Shown piece by piece: positions 31,261 to 42,534 of a stretch of 64,000 nt of DNA. Source of the stretch: Cladopsammia gracilis (Eukaryota; Cnidaria; Anthozoa; Scleractinia; Dendrophylliidae); NCBI GenBank assembly GCA_022457155.1, contig JAJGOT010000211.1, positions 418,001-482,000 on the forward strand, written 5' to 3'. Within the stretch, counting starts at the first letter, position 1. The number at the start of each line of letters is the position of its first letter. The notes under the pieces were generated by a model. The model searched no databases. It saw only the letters and a program-made list of their open reading frames with translations, and was not told the DNA's origin. A program made the translations under genes and the position numbers.

Positions 31261-34120
31261 GCTAATGTAAAATCTCGGTTATAAGGGCCCCCCGCTTATA
31301 ATATTTTTATATTTTTGCAACCAAAATGAAGTACATAGCTAAACCATGCAGCATAGCCCTTTGTATTTGCTATTATATGTTGCCAGTATACAGCATACTA
31401 ACTTCCTTATAAACATAGAAAAGTGTTAACCACAAATTAAACCTTACCTAAGTTTCCCCCGGTGTCTTTCATCACGCCTAATTTTGATTCATCGAAGAAC
31501 AAATTTGGTACAGTAACAAATTAACCGCAGAATGTTATATTTTTGGCCTAAAAATATTTCTACAAGCTGAGGTCATTTTTGATCTTGACGTTGTTTAAAA
31601 ACGTTATCGTCGATTTCTGAAGCGGCAAGTCTCAAAGTCTACCGCCAAGCTTTTGTAAATTAAAGAAGAATAGTAACTTCCACCATTTCTGCCGCAGGGA
31701 TTTACTGAACTTCACAGATAATGATAAAACGTCTCAGTTTAGAGCCGCACAAGGGAACCATCGATGTTTTCGAAATGGTCCAATACGACTCGCATGACAT
31801 GACGTCCAATATTTTTCCATATTTTGAGCAACCATGCCTGATCTGTTTTACAAAACGGTCAACTCAACCCTATACTTTCAGCTGTGCTTTGGTTAATACT
31901 GAGTGTAGAAAATCCTGCCAGATCTTTCTACACCTTCTTAACGCTCACACTTACAGGTTGGAAATCGTACAAATCTCTGTACAATTCGTGAACGCAAATC
32001 AGTTGATGATAGTGCACATTCTATAGCTATATGCAAGGATTAGAAATATAACTACTCTTAAGTTATCAAGCTAAATGCTGTTTGCCTGTTGTTAGACGGC
32101 TAACAGCAAGTCTGTGTTACTCTATCAGAGCCTATAATCAAAATGAGTCGGCTCCGGTATTTCATCATTTTGCCAAGGGAGTCATACGAACAAACAGCAA
32201 ATATAAGAAGACCCAAAACTGGACATTATCGAATTTTAGAATGCCAGTTTCGATTCCAAGCTTTCAGACATGCACAAGCACTTCACAGAAAAGAGTTTAG
32301 AAGACAGTTGAGAAGCCCAAACAACATATGGTTGCCGATGAAATCTGCCGGCTGGCATTCGTTAGATCAGAGGCCTTCACTGTCATTCCCGAAATAACTG
32401 ACCGAAAAACTGAGGTGCAGTGTGAGTTTAGAGAAGAGTCGAAAAAAACGTCAAATTCAAACATACCAGACGGCTTTCCATGATTTTTCCATAATCAACT
32501 TTGGTGAAGAGTTTGGCAGAAGCTTGTTTGACATGTACTGCGAACTTACTATATATTACAATGAAGGGTAACTTTAATAAATAGACGTGAAGTAAAAGGA
32601 AATAAAAACTTTAATTTTAAACATACCACAAAGACCAATCGCACTAGAAAGGGACAGCGATATAAAACGTGAAATGAACGCCATGAGTGTTGGCACAGAG
32701 GAACAAAGATAAGGAAGTCCACTAAACCAACAAAGACAGAAAATCAATGTTCATTAAACCCCGGGTAAACAGTTACGTACAAACATACCCCCTTAAAGAG
32801 TCAAGAAATTAGAAAAACAAAGAACGTTATTAAACCAACACAGCGAATTTGAGTTCCCCCACGTTGAAGGACAACAGAACTTTAAAAGTTTAATAAAACG
32901 CCAAGGAAACCTAAACATTTCAATGGTAATGTAATTTCGCGTTAGATTTACTTAATTGAAGTTGCTTGGATTTATTAATAAGAACATTTGGTCGTAAGGA
33001 AAAAGTTTATTTTCAGGGTGTACAGTTTCTAAAGTAGCTGAAGTACCGGAGACAGAATAAAGACAAAAGTAATTACATCGATAATTAAGTAATTACACGT
33101 CAATTTAATTCCTACTCACAGTTTGCAGATTACTGGGGTTTTTGCCGCCAAAGGATGTACAAAACCAACAAAGATGTCACAACACCATGGCTCGACCGAT
33201 AGCACGTTCTAAAAATCCTTTAATTTCGCGCTAAAACAAACGCCAGTGGTTTAAACAACAGCCTCAAACCAATTAGCTTATATCCGTAAACCGTTTAATA
33301 TAAATATTAACTCCTGGACTTCTGAATTAGGTGAAGTGAAAAACAGAAGGTGGCAGTCCGCACGGTGTATGGGAGTAGATACACGGTATGTAACCCTACC
33401 TCGACAAGAGGTACTATCGATATTCGGTTTGATGCGAAACCGTTGACACCTTGCACGCACGATTAGACCCCTATATACATTTCACCTGTCAGAGTGTGGC
33501 CCTTATATTTCAAGAGAATGTTTATCAAGAACAAAGAGGTTTAATAGGAGGTTAAGTTCTGGGCTAGACATGTTGTTCATTGTACAGAAAGACGAATCTC
33601 TCAAACGGAAAATAACAATGGATTAGCAGGTACTCCAGCTTGTGGTTCTAAAACCTCTAAATCGTTGGGGCGGGGCGTAGAAAGCTATAACTGCCAATCA
33701 TTTCAGCGATGCTTGAACGCGAACGATTTTACTAAAGAGACGTGACGCTGTCAATAAATATATTACCTTCACACAATTTCGAGCTAATTGACCCGGCTCC
33801 CTGTGTTATTTTAATCAAAATTCAATTACGGATCTCGTGTGTGATTGGCTGATTTCCGATGAGCTGTCCCCGGTCTCGGACTGGCTGTTCGCTGTAGACA
33901 AACACCTCTTATGACGTAACGAATTAACACTGTAAGTAATTCGTAAATCCTTTTTGGATACAAAGCGCAGCGTATATGGGGCCTATTAGTCAGTCAGTGT
34001 GATTTGGCGACCCCGATCGAACGCTCCTCTTCCGGCCATTTTGTTCAGCAAGCAGCGTTTTAAGTACAGCGTTTATCGATCTTCTGTGGTAACTATTAAG
34101 TCGGGTCAAAGGATTACAGT
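31261..34120. other. intergenic upstream of the goosecoid-like gene
   Basis: Several open frames of 60-100 codons exist but none has a recognisable domain or splice context. The 33.8-34.1 kb part probably holds the promoter and 5' UTR; GTGATTGGCTG near 33841 resembles a CCAAT-type box, but no TATA box was assigned. Confidence 0.55.
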
Positions 34121-34244
34121 ATGTCCGCCTTCAGGTCCTCCTTCACGATAGAGAGCATTCTTTCGCGACCAACACATCAACGATGCATGCCGTATACAAT
34201 TCCACACCCGTACCCAATTATCCCCATGGCACCGGGTTACATTG
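34121..34244 (+). CDS. gsc: goosecoid-like exon 1a (eh1 motif)
   Basis: [20 protein letters not shown], then [20 protein letters not shown] and I, ending in phase 1 at a GTACAG donor. The Met is the only one ahead of the eh1 motif in this frame. Confidence 0.8.
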
Positions 34245-37200
34245 GTACAGTACTTTGGTTTCTTTAAATTGTGTCGCATCTCAACAAGTAGATAGGTTTT
34301 CTCCTCAGTCGCAACAGCCAGCGCTTACAGCTGTTGAACATGTGCCGATTATGTGCCGGTTCTGTTGCAGATTATGGCAGAAATCTTTCCTCCTCTTCAC
34401 GTGAGCCCATTTGAAACATTATCAACGCATCAAGGACTTTAACGATTTGTAGCTCTTAGAATCTCGCTAACACTTTAATTCGCTCTATTCTCGATATTCT
34501 TACACCCACAGATTAAGGTTTCAAAAGCTTAGTAAGTTCCATAACAGATGCTTATGCTACCTACAGGGAAACTTAATGAAGATAAACAGGCCAAGTCGCC
34601 CTTCTTCCACGTCCTAATTTTCATGTTTGCGCCAAATTATATTTCAGGATTTCCGCGCTTTGGTGATCTCCTGCGCTCGCAGCCGAAGCGCAAGCGAAGG
34701 CATCGCACGATATTTTCCGAAGAACAACTTGACCTTCTGGAAGGCACCTTCCAGAAAACGCATTATCCTGATGTGCTACTCAGGGAAGAACTAGCAATGA
34801 AAGTGGACTTGAAGGAGGAACGAGTCGAGGTAACTGTGATTTATGAACTGTGACATAAGAAACACGGAACCCGTGCGTGGCTATGAACTCTTTGTTTAAG
34901 CAGTACAAACAGGGACTATTGCTTAATATTACGCCGCCACTTAATCTCCGACTTTGTCTTTTCAAAGGGTAAAGAGTGTAAGCAAGCTACTTTGTTATTA
35001 TACAAAAGCTTCCACTTATATATTGGAGTGTTTAATGTTATTGGGTACAAATCGCGGAAAACAGGTCACAAATGCCATTTGGGGCACTCACCGCCTTAAG
35101 CGGAGGAAACCAAAAAATGTTTTAGACCAGGTATATAACTTGTACGGAAAACAACATTAATGACAAGAAATCGATATTTTCTTAAACAAAACACTGACAA
35201 GGAAAAAATATATTTAGAAATTATTTGCCTAGTTTAAAATAGTTTTTTTTTTTTCAAACAAACATCCGCACGAATGAATATTTGCACCCCAGCAAAACTC
35301 AAAATCGTTCAATGATGCATGTATATTGAACAAACATATCTCGACTTACTGATGCTATTGCTGGCTTCACTAAGGACGCCGCGGCCTAATCTTAATAATT
35401 GTGGGGTAAATACGATAGCATATTGCTGTCAAACTGTAGAAGATTAATGATTTCACTTGAACGCCACTAGAAACGGGGCATGTCCAGAATTTTGAGTGAC
35501 ATGGCATACAATACGTTTGGGCAGCATGCCCGTTCGGCGAAATCGGTTTCCAACGTTGGGAATACAATGAAAATGGAATGGAAATAGAAATGTTGCAGTT
35601 GTGTGTATACTAGAATGGTCTGAATGGTATAGAATAGTGAAGGCCGTAAAGAGAGATGGTGCTTTTCTAATAGGCGTCACCTCACACCATCTAGTGAAAA
35701 CAACCTCGGAGAAGTAGGTCTACAAGCTCTACAAGCTACAGGTACTTTCGCTAAGTTATTTAGTAAACTATTTCACCAGCTTCCTAGCTTTAAACGTTTT
35801 AAATTCTTTGATATCCAGGAACTTAAATAGACCTGCAATGTCTCTTCAACAACGAGTCAATTTCGAAAGCGTAGGGATCTCGCAGCCAAGATGGCGCGCC
35901 ATTTTGCATTTGTCCATAATCAAGTTACACCCATTCTCTGTTATCTGTTCTAGCCTGTAACAATGTCTCCTTGCTAGTTTGAATGTTCAGAGCAACCTTC
36001 AAAAATTGACTGTAGAAGCAGGTTGGGCTTAAAAAACAGTCCTGAGCTTTTAAATTAACACATTCATAGCCTCCGTCATGCCGGAGATAAACATATTTAC
36101 ACCGTGGCGACCAGAAGTCTTGAGGAAGTGTGAATTCTCGCGCTTTATAAACCCCAGGTATTAAACATTTAATTGAATCAAGAAAACCATACTTCGTCTT
36201 TGACACTTCAGTGTAAATATACGACATTTTTTATTAAGGAAATAATTCGCCGCTGAGTTCATGTGCGAATGAAACTTGCAAAATGACCTTTCTCATTGCA
36301 AATACAATGTGAAGTCTTCCCTTCATCTTACAACGACTTTTCGGTCGCTTGTGTTATTAGTTGAAGAAGTTAACATTTCTTATTTAAATCTACCTACTGT
36401 ATTCTAATTTTTTGTTTTTGCATTTTGCATTGAGAAGTTAATGAATTAAGGCAAAAGAAGAGTGTTAGCAAACATTCCGAAGGACAATAGCATATGGCTA
36501 CCTCGACTGACATTTTCTATAACATGTGATATTACTTCATTCGATTTTACCGTATTTCTCTTTTATGTTAAGCTAAAGCTTTTTTAATCTGAAGCATTTT
36601 AAAAATGCTGTGTCGGTTGAGGAGAATCAAGGCTTGCTATTTTTTTGTTCAAATTAAACAACGTGAAAGCTTGCTATTCAGTTTGAATGCTATCCACTGT
36701 ATAGAGTCTGATAAACAACTGCATTCTCTTTGCACTGGTATCCGTGTATTGACTCGTATTGCTAAATAAAAGGCGTTATGAGATTTTGAATTGAATACAG
36801 GTGAACTAAACTGAATTTTTAACAAATCAGAATAGTTTCAGAATATTTCATCTGTTTGAGACCCGTGTATTCGTGCGAGGGAGTCTGAGATTCCAACACG
36901 ATCGTGGTATTCTTCGGAATGCAGTTCTTTCAAAATGTACGAGCAGAGACCTATACGAAATGATTCTGATAGAATTTGTTCATGACGTAATTTATAATTT
37001 ATTTGTGGCAGCACGATTTATTGTAGCTTTTCTCGCTTGCAATGGTTTCGTCGCCATTCAATGCATGGGTGTTTCAAATTTGACATGAGCACATTCGTGA
37101 ACGCCACAACAATCAAACCGATCTAACACCACCTGTTCCTGTTCCGCTAGGTTTTGTTGTAGTTAGGACATTTTGTTACCTTTTATTTAACTCTAAGATC

Positions 37201-40184
37201 CAAACCTTGCGTTTTGTAATTAAGTTCTATGAACTATTCATTCTGTGCATGTACCACGGTGTAACACTGAATTCAGTGGAGGCACTTGAGCAGTATTTTC
37301 GTTTGGTTTTTGGTGCTTTTTGTCTCGCAACATTTTCCAAAATGGGTGTAATTTTCTTTCATTATCCTTAGCCACTTTTGCGAGTGAAAGTTTTGTTGTG
37401 TAATCTTGATTTCCCAGTATCTGTTGTGCATCATGTGAAGGCATCTACCAAGTTCACACTACATTAATTATCCACCCACCAAGTCTTGTCAACTCTCGAG
37501 ACAAGAATCAGTTCTATGCCGTCTAAAACAAACAGCGGTTTACAATTCAAGTAGACAGAAACTTAATTCACACTTGGAAGTTAAAAAAAACTTGCTCACA
37601 GTCTTTGGAATATTCGAATGCAGAAATTAATTACTGTATTCCTTATGAAGCTGTGTTATCTGTAGCCTGCATGACAGGCGATTTATGAGTGCAGGCTATG
37701 TTATCTGAAATGATCATTAGGAGCCGCGATGTGAAGCTATATCATGGTGTTGTTAAACCCGAACCATAACTGTTTGAAGTCACTCAGCAGCTAGCAGAGT
37801 CCGTATTTTTTTCTAAGAACCCTTATCATTTAGTTTTCACTGAATCTTCTAAGGTTTGTTTCTCGCATTAATTTAAGTTACAGTTGTTTGGGCCCCTTTA
37901 TATAAAGTTCACCTTACACGTGTTTCGTTTTCTCTTCAACGACGATTCATGGGGATCTGGTGTGAAATGACGCGGATCTTTGTGTTAAAATCGATGCATT
38001 TGTTGTACCTAAACTATTCGGTTTAACAGCTTATACTCAAGTAAATCGTACATTGAGTTTTTCATGCACCAATTGAGATCATTTGACGCTTCTTGAGCGA
38101 ATCAGTTTAAGCCTTTCACTCCAAGAGTCAATTGTATATTATGGAGACATGTACATGTAGTGTTGTTCTAACTTTTGAGTCTGTCAATGAAATCCTATGA
38201 TAAGACCATTCAAATGAAACGTCTTCGGAAGTTCTTTTGCATGGTACCATTTGTTTTTCAATACTTTGCAAAATGAAATTTGGGATTTTTCTTGATTTTT
38301 GGTACTCTTGGGAATTAAAGGCCGGTAATTACTCGAGTACACGTACCGCTTTTTATGGGTGAACTATGCTGCATGAGACTGTCACTGTTTCCGGATAACT
38401 TTGCGTTCTATGACTGCATGTACTTGTAGCGAAAGTTACCGCCAGAGTTCATGAAAAAAGCAAGAATAATTGCACTACTACATTTTATTCATAACTTAAA
38501 AGCTTTTTTGTGACAAGTCACAAAAAATAGTATAGTGATAGTAAGTATCGTGTTCACAGCTCTCTCGGTTTAATTTACTATTAGTTTAACTCCGCATTTA
38601 GTTTCGGCCATTTTCACAGTACTTGGCGTTCCTTTAAACATTATATATTACATTTTTTGTCACTTCCACCAAATTAATTATAAGTCAGTATCTTACTTTT
38701 TATCAGTGTTTTGATTCTCTTCGCATCCAGAACTTAGTTATTCTATACCTAACAGTATGTTTGTAAGTGGTTAACCTAATCTGTATAATCGTATGTAGGC
38801 TATGTAATTTCACAGCAATCACACCATGCATGGACACAGATTGAAAGCTTGTTCTCATTTGAAGTCTTTGTTGATCCTAGTCGTTTTAAGAAAGTTTACT
38901 TAGTTAATATTGAATAGATTCTTGCGTTTTACCTTTCAAATTAACTATAACTGTGTGTTCAAATAAAGGAGTCATCTTTGGCTGTACATATACTGCAAAA
39001 TGTGTTTTTAGTCTGGCTAGCCGAAGTCACTGAAGAGTTAGTTAACAATTATAGTTTCCTCAATAAAGAGATACCGTGATAGCCTAGTAGTCGCATTTAT
39101 AATTTAATACAGTTAAACTGTTCTTATACATCGATCACCCACTTCATAGTTGTATCAGCATGCTCGTGAGATAATGAAAGGCCTGGGCCTATATCATGTT
39201 ATTAACTGACTCCATGTGAATATATCAATGAAGACACTAAGGTCGTCACGGTTCTATTGGGATCAACCGTTTCAACCAGGTTCAGAGCTGGTTGAAATGG
39301 TTGATCAACCAAACCAACCGAAAACGGTTTTTTTCCCAATAGAACACGAAATAAAAGAAAAAAAGTAAACAGCTTAGGCGTTGAAGCAAAGGTATTCCGA
39401 ATTTGTAAACTGTTATATTTGATGCCCGTAAACGAGAGAATGAAAACGATATTGTAAGTTGTAATAAGGAACTGTAAAAGGGACTGAATATTTTTAGATC
39501 TAAAGGCAGGTCAAGACGGACAAGAGACAATAACACAGTTCAGTCATTCGTGTTTGCTTTTCTTAAAGTTTAACTCGGATGAAAACATTTTAAATCTTGT
39601 TGCGGGCAAAACATTTATCTTCACAAAGCTACTAAGTACGGTCTGACGGTAACGAAACCACATAATAAATAATTAATGCATCCAATAGTTTTTTAAAATA
39701 TACAAAATTAAAGTAATTATTCTCTTAGAACAAAGGCCAGGCAATGGCATAAGCCTTTGGAGAAAATGCTTTGATCTAATTATTAACTGTCGGTACTATC
39801 AATATCCGTACAACATTGAAAGTTTTCACGATAAGATATGATAATTATTGACTGATATCTCTTGCTACTTTCGGACAGGTATGGTTTAAAAACCGAAGAG
39901 CAAAATGGAGAAAACAAAAACGCGAAGACCAAGAAGCAAAAAAGAAGAAAGCAGAAGGTTCAACAGAAAAAACAACAAGCAACCCAGAAATAACATTACA
40001 GAGATCTCCAGCAATGAGTAATGGCAGTGACAGAGACAATTCGTGTGACGTACACGTACACAAAATTAACGAGTTATCAGATGAAACATGCGTGGTTCAA
40101 GAAGCCTTCACTGAAACATCAAGACTTGAAGTTAATACGAACGAACGATCATTACATTCCCCTACAAGAAATAAAGACGTTTAG
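34121..40184 (+). CDS. gsc: goosecoid-like K50 homeobox transcription factor
   Basis: Known role: goosecoid is a nuclear paired-like homeodomain repressor in axial and mesendodermal patterning that recruits Groucho through an N-terminal eh1 motif. Seen: exons 34121-34244, 34296-34400, 34648-34829 and 39879-40184 join in frame to 238 residues. An eh1-like [10 protein letters not shown] lies at about 8-17, matching FSIDNILA of vertebrate goosecoid. The homeodomain is at 92-151: [20 protein letters not shown], then [20 protein letters not shown], then [20 protein letters not shown]. Position 50 is lysine (K141). The intron falls between homeodomain positions 46 and 47, a common paired-class site. 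The tail is Lys/Glu/Ser-rich with no OAR domain seen. The weak point is the proposed 51-bp first intron, which removes two in-frame stops. OTX or another K50 gene is less likely because of the eh1 start and the RHRTIF/YPDV/EERVEVWF pattern. Confidence 0.88.
34296..34400 (+). CDS. gsc: goosecoid-like exon 1b
   Basis: Reads [20 protein letters not shown] then [14 protein letters not shown], ending in phase 1 at the good donor GTGAGC. LSR...LQLLN resembles the segment before the homeodomain in vertebrate goosecoid (LSRTELQLLNQ). The frame is fixed by the phase of exon 2. The 51-bp gap to exon 1a contains TAA and TAG in this frame. Confidence 0.6.
34648..34829 (+). CDS. gsc: goosecoid-like exon 2 (homeodomain positions 1-46)
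   Basis: Acceptor TATATTTCAG; reads [20 protein letters not shown], then helices 1-2 and the first part of helix 3 (KEERVE), to donor GTAACT. Phases 1 in, 0 out. Confidence 0.95.
37663..37698. mobile_element. 36-bp insertion with perfect 9-bp target-site duplication
   Basis: Ends TAGCCTGCATGACAGGCG and GTGCAGGCTA; flanked by TGTTATCTG at 37654-37662 and again at 37699-37707. The same start, TAGCCTGCATGACAGG, opens a longer sequence at 61998, so this is probably an internal-deletion derivative. Confidence 0.85.
38112..38321 (+). mobile_element. 88-bp-repeat transposon, copy C (single unit, both TIRs)
   Basis: Starts CCTTTCACTCCAAGAGTCAA and ends ACTCTTGGGAATTAAAGG, an imperfect inverted pair. 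Between them is one 88-bp-type unit and the GAAATTTGGGATTTTTCTTG end module. This is the simplest form and defines the element borders. Confidence 0.85.
39250..39345. repeat. imperfect inverted repeat in the goosecoid-like intron
   Basis: GGTTCTATTGGGATCAACCG at the left and the partly matching inverse TTTTTTCCCAATAGAAC at the right, with GGTTGAAATGGTTGATCAAC between. Confidence 0.65.
39879..40184 (+). CDS. gsc: goosecoid-like exon 3 (homeodomain end and C-terminal tail)
   Basis: Acceptor CGGACAG; reads [20 protein letters not shown], then [20 protein letters not shown] and on to HSPTRNKDV and a TAG stop. 101 residues after the intron. Confidence 0.95.
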   Translation, partial: VWFKNRRAKWRKQKREDQEAKKKKAEGSTEKTTSNPEITLQRSPAMSNGSDRDNSCDVHVHKINELSDETCVVQEAFTETSRLEVNTNERSLHSPTRNKDV

Positions 40185-40287
40185 ATTAATTATATTGTAC
40201 AACTTTAAAACTTTTCGCTTCAAATAACGGTTAAGTTCAAAATTGGAAATCAAAATCTACAATAGAGATTCAGTACATTCCACGGCA

Positions 40288-40472
40288 GCGGTAATGTGCC
40301 GAACGCCGAACGTTGTTCTCACCCTTAACAGGAAATAAAAGCTAACCAATTTGAATCAGTGCTTAACCCTAAATACTGTAAATCAGTGCTGCAATATTTA
40401 GGGTTGAGTACAATTGGTTCGCTTTTATTTACTGTTGTGGGTGAGAACAATGTTCGGCGTTCGGCAAATTAC
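40288..40472. mobile_element. MITE-like inverted repeat just past the goosecoid-like stop
   Basis: GGTAATGTGCCGAACGCCGA at the left is matched inverted by TCGGCGTTCGGCAAATTACC at the right; arms of about 80 bp also pair at GTTGTTCTCACCC and AACCCTAAATAC. It may lie in the 3' UTR. Confidence 0.88.
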
Positions 40473-40488
40473 CCCTGCCGCACATTCC

Positions 40489-40533
40489 ATCACAGGTAGC
40501 CCAAGCTCAAGTGATGTTTGGGCTACCTGTGAT
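40489..40533. repeat. short hairpin
   Basis: ATCACAGGTAGCCCAA and its inverse TTGGGCTACCTGTGAT around a 13-base loop. Confidence 0.9.
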
Positions 40534-40592
40534 TCCATCCACAGGATTTTAGCATTCTATCTACAAAATCCAAATCTAATGTGCAGTATGAA

Positions 40593-40593
<1 letters not shown>

Positions 40594-40670
<77 letters not shown>
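40594..40670. repeat. 77-bp (TA)n
   Basis: Pure dinucleotide repeat between the hairpin and a block of 106-bp repeats. Confidence 0.97.
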
Positions 40671-40672
<2 letters not shown>

Positions 40673-40729
40673 AATGGCACAACGGGAAAGTTAATTTGCT
40701 CAATTTGCTGAATAATCACACTCAGTTTA

Positions 40730-41330
40730 GGATTTCATCTAGACTCAAAAGTTAAAACCACTTTGTACAGCATAATAAACATCACCGCAGGAAAGTACCG
40801 CTCAGTAGCTTACAATTGAATGGTCACACTTTATGATTTCATCCACAGACTCAAAAGTTAGAACCACCTTGTACAGCATAATAAACATCACCACAGGAAA
40901 GTACTGCTCAGTAGCTTACAATTGAATGGTCACACTTTATGATTTCATCCACAGACTCAAAAGTTAGAACCACCTTGTACAGCATAATAAACAGTATCAC
41001 AGGAAAGTACTGCTCAGTAGCTTACATTTGAATGGTCACACTTTATGTCATCCAGACTCAAAAGTTAGAACCACCTTGTACAGCATGAGTAAACAGCAAC
41101 ATTGGGAAATACTGCTCAGTAGCTTTGATTTAAATGCCACATTTTAGGATTTCATCGACACACTTAAATACCTTTTGCGCCATAATAAACAACACCTTAA
41201 AGACGTACTGTTAACATACTCAAAAGTTAGAATCCCCATATAATCTCATAGATGAATGTTCCTGGCACTCACTGGACGTCATCCATAGACTCAATAGTTA
41301 GAGTTACCTTGTACAGTATGGCGCTAGCAT
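40730..41330 (-). repeat. 106-bp repeat family, about 5 units
   Basis: CAGACTCAAAAGTTAGAACC recurs at 106-, 106- and 101-bp spacing, with ACCTTGTACAGCATAATAAA and GGAAAGTACTGCTCAGTAGC. The last units are degenerate. Confidence 0.92.
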
Positions 41331-41784
41331 GAGATGTTGATTATCCACAATAATTATTTAGACATTCGTCCACAATGACATACCCCAAACATTATACGCT
41401 CAGGGGCATTACATAGCTAAAGGTGTAACGCAGTTGAGTGAAAAGTCGATTATATGCAGTTGTGTTAGACCGTTTGATCGTTTTATTTTGCGAGGAAAAT
41501 GTATATGTGCACATATTTATTTATTTGTAATTTACACAAGCATGCCGGCAACGTGTTAGATAGTAGCTCTAACAAGGATTTGCTCGATTTATTTTAAAAT
41601 TGTGAAAGTTTTACTTATTAATCAAAATACACAATCATGAGAGATGGAGAATTTTGTTGTGAATATTTGATACGTGTCATGTTTCAACTGTGATTTCATC
41701 TCAGCCTAGTTCATTTATTTTAGGTAAATTGGTCATATTTTCAGATACTTTATCAAAGCTGCAGCTCATGCTGTGTTATTTAAT
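41331..41784. other. intergenic, no gene
   Basis: AT-rich, nothing recognised. Confidence 0.6.
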
Positions 41785-41804
41785 TGAATGAATGCCTCGT
41801 GTAA

Positions 41805-42074
41805 AAGAGCAGTTTTCAAAACCAAAGTAATTACTCTGACCAATCACAGCAGTCGTAAACAACCCAATGAACCAATCAGAGCTCGAAGCAATTACATGTC
41901 GGCGGCGCCAAGCGCGGGAAAACGCGTGCGAGCAAGTCACGATTGGTTTTGGTTTTACTTCTGATTGGTCGAGAAAGTGGCACGAGATTTTTTTAGCCAA
42001 TCACAAAGCGTAGCAATAAAAAACCAAAGCAATTGTGTAATTACTTTTGACACTCAATTGAAAACTGCTCTATA
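41805..42074 (-). mobile_element. MITE of the GAAAACTGCTCTA family, copy 1
   Basis: Starts AGAGCAGTTTTCAAAACCAA and ends TTGAAAACTGCTCTA. The interior CACGATTGGTTTTGGTTTTA and CCAATCACAGCAGTCGT is shared, inverted, with 53010-53247. Flanked by a 20-bp near-repeat TGAATGAATGCCYCRTGTAA at 41785-41804 and about 42080-42099. Confidence 0.85.
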
Positions 42075-42100
42075 CTAAATGAATGAATGCCCCATGTAAT

Positions 42101-42243
42101 ATATCAAACACTCGAAAGAGTGTTTTATCAGGATATCAAAACACTCAGAAATTAGTTAAAAAAACGAGGTGTAGCCAATTTTTTTTTTAACCCACATCAA
42201 GATGATTGGACCTGATGAAGCACTCTTTCGAGTGTTCGATATA
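42101..42243. mobile_element. MITE-like inverted repeat, CACTCGAAAGAGTG type
   Basis: ATATCAAACACTCGAAAGAG at the left pairs with CTCTTTCGAGTGTTCGATAT at the right. Similar in design to 23772-23935. Confidence 0.85.
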
Positions 42244-42534
42244 GCCTCTGAAACTGATCATTAAATACAGAAAAAAAAAACAAGAAATAAACTTGCCAAA
42301 ATCTATACTGTCTAATAAGTTCGGATTTCCAAAACACAGTTGTCACGCCTATGACTTTCCGTGTTCAAACTTTAGGAATTATTAATAAGTTTGCGAATTG
42401 CAAATACAAATGCGACTAGGATGCTCGTCTTGGATTAAAAAACAAAATTGGCTTTGGTACCACTTAAAAAATGCCCAGTGTTGCAGTCAGGAGCCTAATA
42501 TGATCACAACCTCCTGTTGCAGTACATGTATACA

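Larger units (their letters stand above)
34830..39878. other. intron within the goosecoid-like homeobox (5.0 kb)
   Basis: No other coding sequence recognised. It carries a 36-bp insertion with 9-bp duplication (37663-37698), a 210-bp single-unit copy of the 88-bp repeat transposon (38112-38321) and an inverted repeat at about 39250-39345 (TTCTATTGGGATCAACCGTT). Confidence 0.75.

Noticed and set aside
31721..32397. Two overlapping open frames of about 85-100 codons
   Set aside because: No domain, no splice sites, no codon pattern that would set them apart from chance in an AT-rich intergenic region.
40414..40755. Open frame with Ile-Tyr repeat
   Set aside because: Encoded by the (TA)n run next to hairpin elements.
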